Shown here piece by piece: positions 1 to 8,780 of a stretch of 43,887 bases of DNA. The notes under the pieces were generated by a model. The model was not told the origin of the DNA and made no database searches. It saw nothing but the letters and a program-made list of their open reading frames with translations. This stretch comes from Syntrophobacterales bacterium (lineage in GTDB: Bacteria > Desulfobacterota > Desulfobaccia > Desulfobaccales > 0-14-0-80-60-11): the NCBI GenBank assembly GCA_023512475.1, contig JAILZL010000024.1:1-43887 (forward strand), read 5' to 3'. The translations under genes and the position numbers were made by a program. How positions within the stretch are numbered: the first letter of the stretch is position 1; the number at the start of each line of letters is the position of its first letter.

Positions 1-130
1 GGGATTAAGGGGGCGGGGGGCCCCCTGACTCTTTTCATGGCCCCCATCCAGGGGGCAGGGAGGGTGAGGGGCGGGCGGCGGACCCACCGGGCCCCCGGTC
101 CTCCCCTCAGCTAGGTCTGCGGGAGCGGTG

Positions 131-1306
131 ATGTCAGGCGTAGTCTCCGGATTGGAGGTCTTCCTCACCCAGCCGCCGGGGTGGGTGCAAGGGGCGCGGC
201 TGGGGCTGCTCAGCCACCCCGCCAGCGTGGACCGGCGCTACCGCCCCGCCCGGGAGCTGATGGCCGCCCGTTTCCCGGGGCAGCTCAGGCGCCTCTTTTC
301 CCCCCAGCACGGCCTGGGCGGGGAAAAGCAGGACAACATGGTGGCCTCCCCGGACTGCGTGGATCCGCACCTCAAGCTCCCGGTGATCAGCCTCTACGGC
401 CCCCGCCTGGCCCCGCCGCCGGAGGCCCTGGCCGACCTGGATGCGGTCCTGGTGGACCTGATGGATGTGGGCACCCGGGTCTACACCTACCAGGCCACCC
501 TGGCCGCACTCATGGCCGCGGCCGGCCGGGTGGGGGTGCGGGTGGTGGTCCTGGACCGCCCCAACCCTGTGGGGGGGCTGCAGGTGGAGGGCAATCTTCT
601 GAAACCGGCCCTGGCTTCCCTGGTGGGTCCCTACCCTCTCCCCATGCGCCACGGCCTCACCCTGGGGGAGCTGGCCCGCTTCTATCAGGGGGAATACGGG
701 CTGGCCTGCGAGCTGGAGGTCATCCCCGCGGCGGGCTGGCGCCGGGGCATGTACTTCGACGCCACCGGTCTGCCCTGGGTGCTCCCCTCCCCCAATCTCC
801 CCACCCTGGAGGGGGCACTGGTCTATCCCGGACAGGTGCTCCTGGAGGGCACCAATCTCTCGGAAGGCCGGGGCACCACCCGCCCCTTTGAGATCTGGGG
901 GGCGCCCTTTCTGGAACCCCGGCGCCTGCTGGCGGGGCTGGACCCGCCCCCGGCGGGGGTGGTCTTCCGGGAGGTGGTCTTTGAGCCCACCTTCCACAAA
1001 TGGCAGGGGCAGCCCTGCCGGGGCTTCCAGCTTCACGTCACCGACCGGGCCGCCTTCAAACCCTACGCCACCACCCTGGCCCTCCTCCGGGCGGTGCTGC
1101 GGCTCCACCCCGACGCCTTTGCCTGGCGGCAGCCGCCCTATGAATATGAAACGGAGCGCCTCCCCTTTGACCTGCTCACCGGGGATGTGGCCCTGCGGGA
1201 GGCCCTGGAGCGGGGGGTGCCGGTGCCCGAACTGGAGGCTGCCTGGCAGGGGGAGCTGGCGGACTTCCTCGTCCGGCGCCGCCCCTATCTCCTTTACCCC
1301 CAATGA
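131..1306 (+). CDS. NamZ-like exo-beta-N-acetylmuramidase (DUF1343 family)
   Basis: The 391-residue protein matches the DUF1343 family throughout, including an N-terminal LLSHPASVD stretch, the FSPQHGLGG motif, DLMDVGTRVYTY, DRPNPVGG, and a C-terminal domain beginning near CRGFQLHVTD. The family's characterised member NamZ removes terminal MurNAc from peptidoglycan fragments, so a role in cell-wall turnover is likely. I see no clear signal peptide. GTG at 128 directly precedes ATG at 131. The GGGAG at 121-125 is better spaced for the ATG. The gene converges on mnmE and is not part of its operon. Family assignment is firm; the exact substrate is inferred. Confidence 0.88.
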   Translation: MSGVVSGLEVFLTQPPGWVQGARLGLLSHPASVDRRYRPARELMAARFPGQLRRLFSPQHGLGGEKQDNMVASPDCVDPHLKLPVISLYGPRLAPPPEALADLDAVLVDLMDVGTRVYTYQATLAALMAAAGRVGVRVVVLDRPNPVGGLQVEGNLLKPALASLVGPYPLPMRHGLTLGELARFYQGEYGLACELEVIPAAGWRRGMYFDATGLPWVLPSPNLPTLEGALVYPGQVLLEGTNLSEGRGTTRPFEIWGAPFLEPRRLLAGLDPPPAGVVFREVVFEPTFHKWQGQPCRGFQLHVTDRAAFKPYATTLALLRAVLRLHPDAFAWRQPPYEYETERLPFDLLTGDVALREALERGVPVPELEAAWQGELADFLVRRRPYLLYPQ

Positions 1307-1382
1307 GCCGCGGCCGGGGGAACCGGAAACCTTCTTTGCACGACGGGGCAGGGCACGGCCGGGGCTGAGGGCGGGGCCGGGA

Positions 1383-2765
1383 CTACTTGCCGATGCAGAA
1401 GCGGGAGAAGATCTCCTCCAGGAGGTCATCCCCGGCGGTTTCGCCGGTGAGGCGGCCCAACTCCTCCCGGGCGCTCCTGAGGTCCTCGGCCACCAGCTCC
1501 CAGAGCGGCGAACCCCTAAGGTGCGCCACCGCCGCCTCCAGGTGGGCCGCGGCCGCCTCCAGGTGCTCCTTATGGCGGGCCTGGGTGATGATCTCCCCGG
1601 CGCAGGGCACGCCCCCCTCCAGGACCGCGGCCACCATCCTGTCTTTGAGCGCCTCCACCCCCGCGCCGGTGAGGGCCGACAGCTTCAGGACCGGGAAGGG
1701 GGCGACCTGGGCGAGTTCCTCCTCGTCCAGGCCCCGGGGCAGATCCGCCTTGTTCACCACCACGAAGCCCCGCCGCCCGGCCAGCTCCACCAGGTGCTGG
1801 CGGTCCTCAGCCGCCAGGGGCTGGCTGTGGTCCACCAGATACAGGATGAGGTCGGCTATGGCCAGGCGCTCCCTGGTCCGGGCCATGCCCAGCTCCTCCA
1901 CCACATCGCCGCCCGACCGCAGGCCGGCAGTGTCGGTCAGCCTCAGCAACACCCCCTGCCAGCTCACCGCCTCCTCGATGAGGTCCCGGGTGGTGCCGGG
2001 GATATCCGTGACGATGGCCCGCTCCTCTTCCAGCAGGCGGTTGAGGAGGCTGGACTTGCCCACATTGGGCCGCCCGGCCAGCACCACCCGAACCCCCTCC
2101 TTCAGGAGCCGCCCTTCCCGGTAGGTGGCCGCCAGGCGGGCCAGGTCCGCGGCCACCGGGGCCAGCTCCCCGGCCAGGGCGTCGGGGTCCAGTTCCTCCG
2201 CCTCCTCCGGGAAATCCAGGGCCGCCTCCACCCGGGCCAGGACGGCGAGGAGGCTCTCCCGGAAGGCGGCCAGCCGCCGTCCCAGGCCTCCGGCCAGATG
2301 CTCCTGGGCCACCCGCAGGGCGGCCCCGCTTTGGGCCTCGATGACCTCCAGCACCGCCTCGGCCTGGGAGAGAGAGAGCCGCCCCGACAGGAAGGCCCGG
2401 AGAGTGAATTCCCCTGGCCGGGCCAGGCGGGCGCCCTCCTTAAGGACCCCGGCCAGAATCTCCCGGAGCACCTGGGGCCCGGAGTGGCAGTGGATCTCCA
2501 CCACGTCCTCCCGGGTATAAGAGTGGGGGGCCCGCATGAGGGTGAGGAGCACTTCGTCCACCACCCGGCCCTCGGCGTCCAGGAAATGCCCGAGATAGAG
2601 GCGGTGGGACTGAAGCCGGGGCCTCTCCCGCCGGGGCCGGAAGCGGCGCCGGGCGATGGCCTCCGCCTTCGGCCCGCTGAGGCGCACCACCCCGATCCCC
2701 CCTGCCCCCAGGGGGGTGGCGATGGCGGCGATGGTGTCACTGAGGCCGTCAGGCGGCAGGGGAAT
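1383..2765 (-). CDS. mnmE: tRNA uridine-5-carboxymethylaminomethyl modification GTPase MnmE
   Basis: MnmE, with MnmG, modifies the wobble uridine of certain tRNAs. The N-terminal folate-binding domain is followed by a helical domain and a G domain with GRPNVGKSS (G1), DTAGLR (G3) and NKAD (G4). The protein ends in the invariant CIGK, whose Cys is catalytic. It is the last gene of the rpmH operon and its frame overlaps the 3' end of jag. The start is odd. The conserved N-terminus (SDTIAAIATPLGAGGIGVV) is encoded in frame from 2741, but no ATG, GTG or TTG lies in frame between the stop at 2832-2834 and GTG 2690. I give ATT 2765 as a tentative start because AAGGAG at 2776-2781 precedes it by 10 nt; CTG 2759 is an alternative. 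GTG 2690 would delete conserved residues. Confidence 0.93.
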   Translation of the reverse strand: MPLPPDGLSDTIAAIATPLGAGGIGVVRLSGPKAEAIARRRFRPRRERPRLQSHRLYLGHFLDAEGRVVDEVLLTLMRAPHSYTREDVVEIHCHSGPQVLREILAGVLKEGARLARPGEFTLRAFLSGRLSLSQAEAVLEVIEAQSGAALRVAQEHLAGGLGRRLAAFRESLLAVLARVEAALDFPEEAEELDPDALAGELAPVAADLARLAATYREGRLLKEGVRVVLAGRPNVGKSSLLNRLLEEERAIVTDIPGTTRDLIEEAVSWQGVLLRLTDTAGLRSGGDVVEELGMARTRERLAIADLILYLVDHSQPLAAEDRQHLVELAGRRGFVVVNKADLPRGLDEEELAQVAPFPVLKLSALTGAGVEALKDRMVAAVLEGGVPCAGEIITQARHKEHLEAAAAHLEAAVAHLRGSPLWELVAEDLRSAREELGRLTGETAGDDLLEEIFSRFCIGK

Positions 2766-3435
2766 TGTCGGGGGACTCCTTCTTTTTCGCCGGATAGACC
2801 ACCACCTTCTTGTAAAGGCCCTCGCCCCGGCTCATGGTCTTGAGCTCGCTGTCGCCCTGCAGGGCCAGGTGGATGATGCGGCGGTCGTGGGGATTCATGG
2901 GGGTGAGGGTAACGGGCTTGCCGGTGCGCTTGACCATCTCGCCGGATTTCAGGGCCAGCTGCACCAGGGCCTGCTCGTGCCGGGCCCGGTAGGATTCGAT
3001 GTCGATCATCACCCTGAGCTTCTTTTTGCTCTGCCGGGCCAGGATCTTGGTGAGGAGATACTGCAGGGCCTCCAGGGTCTGACCCTGCTTGCCGATGAGC
3101 AGCCCGGCATCCGGGGAGTCGATGGTCAGAGAGAGGCGGTCGCCCTCCAGGGTGGCCTGGACCTGGGCGGCCTCCCCCATGAGGGAGAGGAGGCGGGAGA
3201 GGATCTCTTTGCCCCGGGCCGCCAGGTCCGCATCCATGCCGGGGGCCTCCGAAAGCTCCGGGCCGGAGCGGAGAGCCGCCCGGATTTTGGCCTTGCGGCT
3301 GCCCAGGCCGAAGAGCCCGGGAAAGCCCACGGAGATGATCTCAATCTCCAGGTTGTCGGGGGGCTGCTGAAAATGCTCACAGGCGTGCTGAATGGCCTCC
3401 TCGGTGGTCTTGCCTTCAAATTCGAGAAATTCCAT
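2749..3435 (-). CDS. jag: Jag/KhpB-type KH-R3H RNA-binding protein
   Basis: The 228-residue protein has the three Jag parts: a Jag_N domain (MEFLEFEGKTTEEAI, with GFPGLFGLG), a KH domain (GLLIGKQGQTLEALQYL) and a C-terminal R3H domain containing the HDRRIIHLAL segment. Jag/KhpB binds RNA and is linked to cell elongation and membrane protein biogenesis. ATG 3435 is chosen because the Jag_N motif begins exactly there; the frame stays open further upstream but only as a shadow of yidC. It lies 17 nt after yidC and its stop falls inside the mnmE reading frame, so translation of the two may be coupled. Confidence 0.93.
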   Translation of the reverse strand: MEFLEFEGKTTEEAIQHACEHFQQPPDNLEIEIISVGFPGLFGLGSRKAKIRAALRSGPELSEAPGMDADLAARGKEILSRLLSLMGEAAQVQATLEGDRLSLTIDSPDAGLLIGKQGQTLEALQYLLTKILARQSKKKLRVMIDIESYRARHEQALVQLALKSGEMVKRTGKPVTLTPMNPHDRRIIHLALQGDSELKTMSRGEGLYKKVVVYPAKKKESPDNSPAA

Positions 3436-3452
3436 AGGGTGTCCCCACGAGG

Positions 3453-5126
3453 TCAGGCGAGATACTTGTTGGTGATATGCTGCTGGATAATGGCCAGGAC
3501 ATTGTTCACCAGCCAGTAGATCACCAGCCCGGCGGCGAAATTGAGAAAGAGAAAGGTGAAGATGACGGGCAGAAACATCATCATCTTGGCCTGGGTGGGA
3601 TCGCCGGCGCTGGGGGTCATCTTCTGCTGGATCACCATGGAGGCCCCCATGATGATGGGGGTGATGAGGAGCGGATCCTTGGCGGAGAGGTCCGCCAGCC
3701 AGACGATGTCCGTCCCGGGCAGGGTGGGGATGAAGGCCGCATGCCTCAGCTCGATGGCGTAGCTGAGAATATTGTACAAGGCAATGAAGACCGGTAGCTG
3801 CAGGAGCATGGGCAGGCAGCCGCCCAGCGGGTTCACCTTGAAGGTGCGGTACAGGGCCATGAGCTCCCGGTTCATGGCCTCCCGGTCGTCTTTGTATTTC
3901 TCCCGGATCTGGGCCACCCGGGGCTGCAGGCGCTGCATCTCCTTCATGGATTTGAAGCTTTTGTGATTGGGCCACAGGAAGACCAACCGGGTGAGGAGGG
4001 TCAAAAGGACCAGGGACCAGCCGTAGTTGTGGCAGAGGCGGTCGATGAATTTCAGCAGATACAGCAGCGGTTTGGCCAGGATATCGAACCAGCCGAAGTG
4101 CACCAGGCGCTCCAGCCCCAGCCCGGCGGCGGTCAGGGCGGCCGTTTCCTTGGGGCCGGCGTAAAGGGTGAAGGCGGCCTGGGTGCTCTGGCCGGGGGTC
4201 ACGCTGAAAGGCAGGCTGACCTGGGCGGCCAGGGCGGCGGCGGCCGGCTGGCGCAGGTGCACCGTGCCCTGGGCCTGCTGCGCCGGGGCCAAGGCCAGGA
4301 GGAAATAGCCTTCGTCCAGGACGGCCCAATCCAGTTTGCCGGCAAAGCTCACCGGCGCCTTCAGCCCGGCATGGGTCTCCTCCAGGCGGCGGTTGATCAG
4401 GGTATGGGCCATAAGGTAGCCCTTGCGGTCCGCCGCCTCGCTGGCACTGAGGCCCACCTCCAGCTGGCCTTCCCCGCCCTGGGGGGCGCGGCTGTGGGCC
4501 TGCACCTCCAGGTCCACCACGTATTTCCGGGCGTGGAAGCGATAGGTGCGGGTGAGGGTGACCCCCTGGGGGGTGACGGCGGTGAAGCGGAGGGTGGCGC
4601 TCTGGTCGCCCTCCAGGGTCAGCTCGGCCCGGTCGGCCTCATAATGGAGGTGGGCCGGCACCTGCAGGGTGGGCCCGCTGAGGCTGAGGGTGAGGGGCAG
4701 GTCCTGGCCCGGGGCCGGCCGCACCAGCTCCTTTAAGGGCGCCTGGGAGGTTTCCGGATCCCGCCAGCGCTCCAGTTCCAGGCTGAAAAACCCCAGGGAG
4801 AGGGTGTAGACCCTCTCGAAGGGGAGCCGGTCCCGGTATTTTTTCAGGCGAAAGCTCTTGAGGGCCGCGCCCTGCTCGGTGAAGACCGCCCGGTACAGGG
4901 GGGTGTCCACCACGATGTCCCGGGCCGGGCGGACGGCGGCCCGGACCGGGGGCCCGGGGGGCGGCTCCGGCACCGGGGTGAGGGCCACCGGCGGGGAGGG
5001 CGCCGCGGGTGTGGTCTCCGGCACCGGCGCCGGAGGCAGGGTCTTTTTGGTCTTCTCCCCCAGATACATGAAGAACATGAAGATGAGAAAACTGAGGGTC
5101 AGGGCAAGCAAAGCCCGTTTTTCCAT
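3453..5126 (-). CDS. yidC: Membrane protein insertase YidC (Oxa1 family)
   Basis: The 557-residue protein has the Gram-negative YidC plan: an N-terminal membrane segment (ALLALTLSFLIFMFFMYLG), a Pro-rich linker, a large periplasmic domain to about residue 330, and five C-terminal membrane segments with the 60KD_IMP signature (NPLGGCLPMLLQLPVFIALY). YidC inserts and folds inner-membrane proteins with or without SecYEG. A Lys/Arg-rich cytoplasmic loop follows TRLVFLWPNHKSF, as in other family members. The C-terminus is short and ends in NKYLA. It sits between yidD and jag in the standard order. Confidence 0.96.
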   Translation of the reverse strand: MEKRALLALTLSFLIFMFFMYLGEKTKKTLPPAPVPETTPAAPSPPVALTPVPEPPPGPPVRAAVRPARDIVVDTPLYRAVFTEQGAALKSFRLKKYRDRLPFERVYTLSLGFFSLELERWRDPETSQAPLKELVRPAPGQDLPLTLSLSGPTLQVPAHLHYEADRAELTLEGDQSATLRFTAVTPQGVTLTRTYRFHARKYVVDLEVQAHSRAPQGGEGQLEVGLSASEAADRKGYLMAHTLINRRLEETHAGLKAPVSFAGKLDWAVLDEGYFLLALAPAQQAQGTVHLRQPAAAALAAQVSLPFSVTPGQSTQAAFTLYAGPKETAALTAAGLGLERLVHFGWFDILAKPLLYLLKFIDRLCHNYGWSLVLLTLLTRLVFLWPNHKSFKSMKEMQRLQPRVAQIREKYKDDREAMNRELMALYRTFKVNPLGGCLPMLLQLPVFIALYNILSYAIELRHAAFIPTLPGTDIVWLADLSAKDPLLITPIIMGASMVIQQKMTPSAGDPTQAKMMMFLPVIFTFLFLNFAAGLVIYWLVNNVLAIIQQHITNKYLA

Positions 5127-5138
5127 GACTGAGGCTCC

Positions 5139-5348
5139 TTACGGCACGGGATCCCAGCCGCCGGCACTGAAGGGATGACAGCGGGCCAGCCGCCGGAGGG
5201 TCAGGGCCAGACCCCGCCCGGGGCCGTGCCGGGCCACGGCCTCCAGGGCGTACTGGGAACAGGTGGGGCTGAACCGACAGCAGGGCGGCAGCCAGGGCGA
5301 GAGCAGGATCTGGTAGGCCCGGATCAGGGCCAGGATGATGGCTGTCAT
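5139..5348 (-). CDS. yidD: Membrane protein insertion efficiency factor YidD
   Basis: This 69-residue protein carries the YidD core: an amphipathic N-terminal helix ([14 protein letters not shown]), [16 protein letters not shown], and a terminal [13 protein letters not shown] segment. YidD is a small peripheral membrane protein that assists YidC-dependent insertion. The ATG at 5348 overlaps the 3' end of rnpA (stop at 5345) by four bases, which suggests translational coupling. The short spacing to yidC and conserved order make the call secure despite its size. Confidence 0.95.
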   Translation of the reverse strand: MTAIILALIRAYQILLSPWLPPCCRFSPTCSQYALEAVARHGPGRGLALTLRRLARCHPFSAGGWDPVP

Positions 5349-5731
5349 GCACCTTGGGTGCGGGAGGCGAGGAGAATCCGGGCCAACTCCCGCGTCACGT
5401 CATCATATGTCAGGGTCTCCGCCCCCTTTTTGGCCAGGATGATGATATCCTGAGGGGGCAGCGCCTCCCGGTGGCGGCGGAAAAATTCCCGCAGCAGCCG
5501 TTTCACCCGGTTGCGCCGCACCGCCTTCCCCAGACGGCGGGTCACCACCAGCCCCAGACGGGGCCGGGGCTCTCCCCCCGGTGGCGCCAGGATGACGGTA
5601 AAATGGGGGGCCTTCAGCCTCCTGCCGGAGGCCTGGGCGGCGAGGTATTCCCGGCGGCGGCGGATGCGGTCCGCCTTGCGGAAGCGCGCCCGACCCCGGG
5701 CGGGGGCCGCCGCGGCGGGGGCCTCCCCCAC
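5345..5731 (-). CDS. rnpA: Ribonuclease P protein component
   Basis: RnpA binds the RNase P RNA and helps it cut 5' leaders from pre-tRNAs. The core starts at [15 protein letters not shown] and includes the RNR motif in [19 protein letters not shown]. From GTG 5731 the protein is 128 residues, close to family length, but has no well-spaced ribosome-binding site (GGAGG lies only 2 nt upstream). The same frame remains open upstream through all of rpmH, with further starts at GTG 5938 and ATG 5956. ATG 5956 lies upstream of the predicted transcription start, so a form starting there is unlikely from that promoter. The Ala/Pro-rich N-terminus is weakly conserved, which leaves the start uncertain. 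Confidence 0.92.
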   Translation of the reverse strand: MGEAPAAAAPARGRARFRKADRIRRRREYLAAQASGRRLKAPHFTVILAPPGGEPRPRLGLVVTRRLGKAVRRNRVKRLLREFFRRHREALPPQDIIILAKKGAETLTYDDVTRELARILLASRTQGA

Positions 5732-5766
5732 CCCTCCGGGCCCGGGAGGAGACCCTTCCGGGGCGG

Positions 5767-5901
5767 CTACACCGTCAGACGTTTGCGTCCTTTGGCGCGG
5801 CGGCGCTGGAGAACCCGGCGGCCGCCTTTGCTGCTCATGCGGGCCAAAAAGCCATGGGTGCGGGCCCGCCTGAGCCGGCTGGGCTGGTATGTTCGCTTCA
5901 T
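5767..5901 (-). CDS. rpmH: 50S ribosomal protein L34
   Basis: This 44-residue gene is too short to be obvious. It begins [18 protein letters not shown], continues [20 protein letters not shown] and ends KRLTV, which is canonical L34. AAGGA lies 9 nt upstream of ATG 5901, and the stop is TAG at 5767-5769. It is the first gene of the operon and starts about 39 nt downstream of the predicted transcription start. The whole gene is overlapped out of frame by the open upstream extension of rnpA. Confidence 0.97.
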   Translation of the reverse strand: MKRTYQPSRLRRARTHGFLARMSSKGGRRVLQRRRAKGRKRLTV

Positions 5902-5946
5902 GAGACCGATTCCTTGTGTCCTGGCCGATTTGACTCACAAACTGTT

Positions 5947-5975
5947 TATAAATCATGCCGGCGGCGTTTTGTCAA
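5947..5975 (-). promoter_or_regulatory. Promoter of the rpmH-rnpA-yidD-yidC-jag-mnmE operon
   Basis: On the minus strand a perfect TTGACA (5975-5970) is followed after exactly 17 nt by TTTATA (5952-5947). The predicted transcription start is near 5940, about 39 nt before the rpmH ATG. The match to the vegetative sigma consensus and its position at the operon head make this a strong prediction. Confidence 0.75.
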
Positions 5976-6125
5976 GGCGCCGCCCGGCCACCGGGGCCTT
6001 AAGGGAGGCAGGGCCCCCAGGGCCGGTGCGGCACGCTCCCGGCGCGGCCGGGAAAGGCCGGCGTCGCCCCCGCCACCGCCGCCTCGCGCCGAGGAGGCAA
6101 ATTTCCCTTGTAATTTTGGGAAAAA

Positions 6126-6155
6126 TTGACAAAATGAGCCCGAGACCGCTGTCAC
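6126..6155 (+). promoter_or_regulatory. Possible mreB promoter
   Basis: A perfect TTGACA at 6126-6131 stands about 105 nt before mreB, in the 335-nt divergent interval between rpmH and mreB. The -10 region at the expected spacing (around 6149-6154) is poor, so only the -35 element is convincing. The rest of the interval is GC-rich with no other gene. Confidence 0.35.
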
Positions 6156-6206
6156 TCTCGCCTGAACGAGCGCGCGCCTGAAGGGGGCTTAACCCCACCG
6201 GTCTGA

Positions 6207-7268
<1,062 letters not shown>

Positions 7269-7278
7269 CCCCTCCCCG

Positions 7279-8109
7279 GTGCGCACCCGGTCCCGCTTCC
7301 ATCGACCTTTGCTTGTGGCCGCCGGGGTGATGGCGGTGTTCGCCCTGCTCTCCTTGAGTCTGCAACGCTCCCCGGTGGTCCGGCGCCTGGAAGGTCTCCT
7401 TTTGTCCCTCACCGCCCCCGGCCTGCAGGTCCTGCATGCCGGCGGCGACGCCGTGAAGCGGGTGTGGCGCGGCTACGTCTGGCTGGTGGGGGTACAGCGG
7501 GAAAACGAGCTCCTGAAAAAGCGCCTGGCCGAGGCGGAGCAGATGGAGGCCCGCTACCAGGAGGCCCTGAAGGCCCTGCAGCGGCTGGAGGCCCTGCTGG
7601 ACCTGAAGCGCCAGCTGGCCCTGCCGGTCATCGGGGCCCGCATCATCGCCTACGACCCCTCCCTGTGGTCCCGGGCGGTGATCATTGATCAGGGGCGGTC
7701 CGCGGGAGTGGAGCCCGGTCAGGCGGTGGTGGCCCCCGCGGGCATCGTCGGCCGGGTGGTGGAGGCCTACCCCAGGCATGCCAAGGTCATGCTCATCGTG
7801 GACCGCTTGAGCGGGGCGGACGCCCTGATCCAGCGCACCCGCATCCGGGGCATCCTGCAGGGCCGGGGGGCCAATCGCAGCGCCCTGGAATATGTCCCCA
7901 AAAGCGCCGACGTCCAGGTGGGGGACGTGGTCATCTCCTCGGGCCTGGGGGGCGTTTACCCGGCGGGGTTGGTCTTCGGCAAGGTGAGCGCGGTGAACAA
8001 GCGGGGCGCCGGGGTCTTCCAGGAGGTGGAGGTGACCCCGGCCGTGGACCTCTCCACGGTGGAGGAGGTGCTGGTGGTGAAATCGGCCAAACTGGCCCTG
8101 ACTCCCTGA
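7279..8109 (+). CDS. mreC: Rod shape-determining protein MreC
   Basis: The 276-residue protein has one N-terminal membrane segment (about residues 10-30), a coiled coil (about residues 70-115, ENELLKKRLAEAEQMEARYQ) and the periplasmic beta-rich MreC domain with ARIIAYDPSLWSRAVIIDQG and GVEPGQAVV. MreC links MreB filaments to the periplasmic wall synthesis machinery, including PBP2. The start is GTG 7279, eleven bases after the mreB stop. The next gene, mreD, begins four bases after its stop, as expected for one transcript. Confidence 0.95.
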   Translation: MRTRSRFHRPLLVAAGVMAVFALLSLSLQRSPVVRRLEGLLLSLTAPGLQVLHAGGDAVKRVWRGYVWLVGVQRENELLKKRLAEAEQMEARYQEALKALQRLEALLDLKRQLALPVIGARIIAYDPSLWSRAVIIDQGRSAGVEPGQAVVAPAGIVGRVVEAYPRHAKVMLIVDRLSGADALIQRTRIRGILQGRGANRSALEYVPKSADVQVGDVVISSGLGGVYPAGLVFGKVSAVNKRGAGVFQEVEVTPAVDLSTVEEVLVVKSAKLALTP

Positions 8110-8113
8110 GACC

Positions 8114-8623
8114 ATGCTGGCGCCCCTGACTCTCCTGCTCCTCCTGGGCTTGGCCCTCCTCTATTTCCAGAACCTCATCCTGCACCCCTACGTGCAGGTG
8201 CGGCTGTTGAGCCTCCTCACCTTTGCCGCGGCCTTGCGCCAGCCCCTGGCGGTGGCGGTGGGCGTGGCCGTGTTTCTGGGTCTCCTCCAGGACGCCTTTG
8301 CCCTGACCCCCATGGGCCTGCACCTGGCGGGGGCCGTCCTGTTGGTGGCGGCGGCCCGGTTTCTGAGCCGGCGGCTGCTTCTGGCCGGCCCCGGGGCCCA
8401 GATTGCCGCAGTGGCCCTGGTGCTCCTCCTGGAGGAGGTGGGGGTGCGCCTGATTATGGCCTTTCTCGGCCTGCCCCCCCTCCCCTGGCAGGACTGGGCG
8501 CGGCAGCTGGCGGTGGAGATCCCGGCCACCGCCCTGCTGGCTCCCCTCATGTTCGCCGGGCTGGAGCGTCTCCATGCCTGTCTGTGGCGCCTGGGCTGGC
8601 GCCCCCAGCGGGAGGCGCGCTAA
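8114..8623 (+). CDS. mreD: Rod shape-determining protein MreD
   Basis: The 169-residue protein is almost wholly hydrophobic, with about five membrane segments and the MreD signature region LGLLQDAFALTPMGLH. MreD is an inner-membrane partner of MreC and the elongasome. Sequence similarity in this family is low, so the call leans on topology, size and position between mreC and PBP2. The C-terminus is basic. Confidence 0.92.
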   Translation: MLAPLTLLLLLGLALLYFQNLILHPYVQVRLLSLLTFAAALRQPLAVAVGVAVFLGLLQDAFALTPMGLHLAGAVLLVAAARFLSRRLLLAGPGAQIAAVALVLLLEEVGVRLIMAFLGLPPLPWQDWARQLAVEIPATALLAPLMFAGLERLHACLWRLGWRPQREAR

Positions 8624-8624
8624 C

Positions 8625-8780
8625 ATGAGGCGGGGGCTTCCGGCAGAGATGAAGGATCCGGGCGCCCGCTCCCGCCCCAGGAGGAGGACACCCCCGCCAT
8701 CCCGCCGGCGTCCCCGCCACCCGGGGGCCGGACCGTTAAGACTCTGGGAACCGTCAGGGGGGGAACCACCGGCTCTATGA
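8625..8780 (+). CDS. Possible small Arg/Pro-rich linker ORF between mreD and PBP2
   Basis: An ATG one base after the mreD stop opens a 51-codon frame whose TGA (8778-8780) overlaps the PBP2 ATG as ATGA. It therefore fills the gap between two elongasome genes exactly. The product is very rich in Arg and Pro, has no recognisable domain and resembles what GC-rich sequence gives by chance. No clear ribosome-binding site is visible. It could be a coupling leader rather than a functional protein. I do not recognise it. Confidence 0.2.
   Translation: MRRGLPAEMKDPGARSRPRRRTPPPSRRRPRHPGAGPLRLWEPSGGEPPAL

Noticed and set aside
1-130. Region before the first gene
   Set aside because: Only GC-rich sequence with no promoter, RNA gene or coding end that I can support.
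134-1429. Long minus-strand frame opposite the NamZ-like gene
   Set aside because: It is a shadow: low-complexity Gly/Pro/His-rich product with no domain, while the plus strand encodes a clear family.
2102-2740. Frame starting GTG 2740 as an alternative mnmE start with a frameshift
   Set aside because: The conserved MnmE N-terminus is fully in frame with the rest of the gene from 2741 onward, so no frameshift is needed; the GTG frame gives Pro/Ser-rich nonsense.
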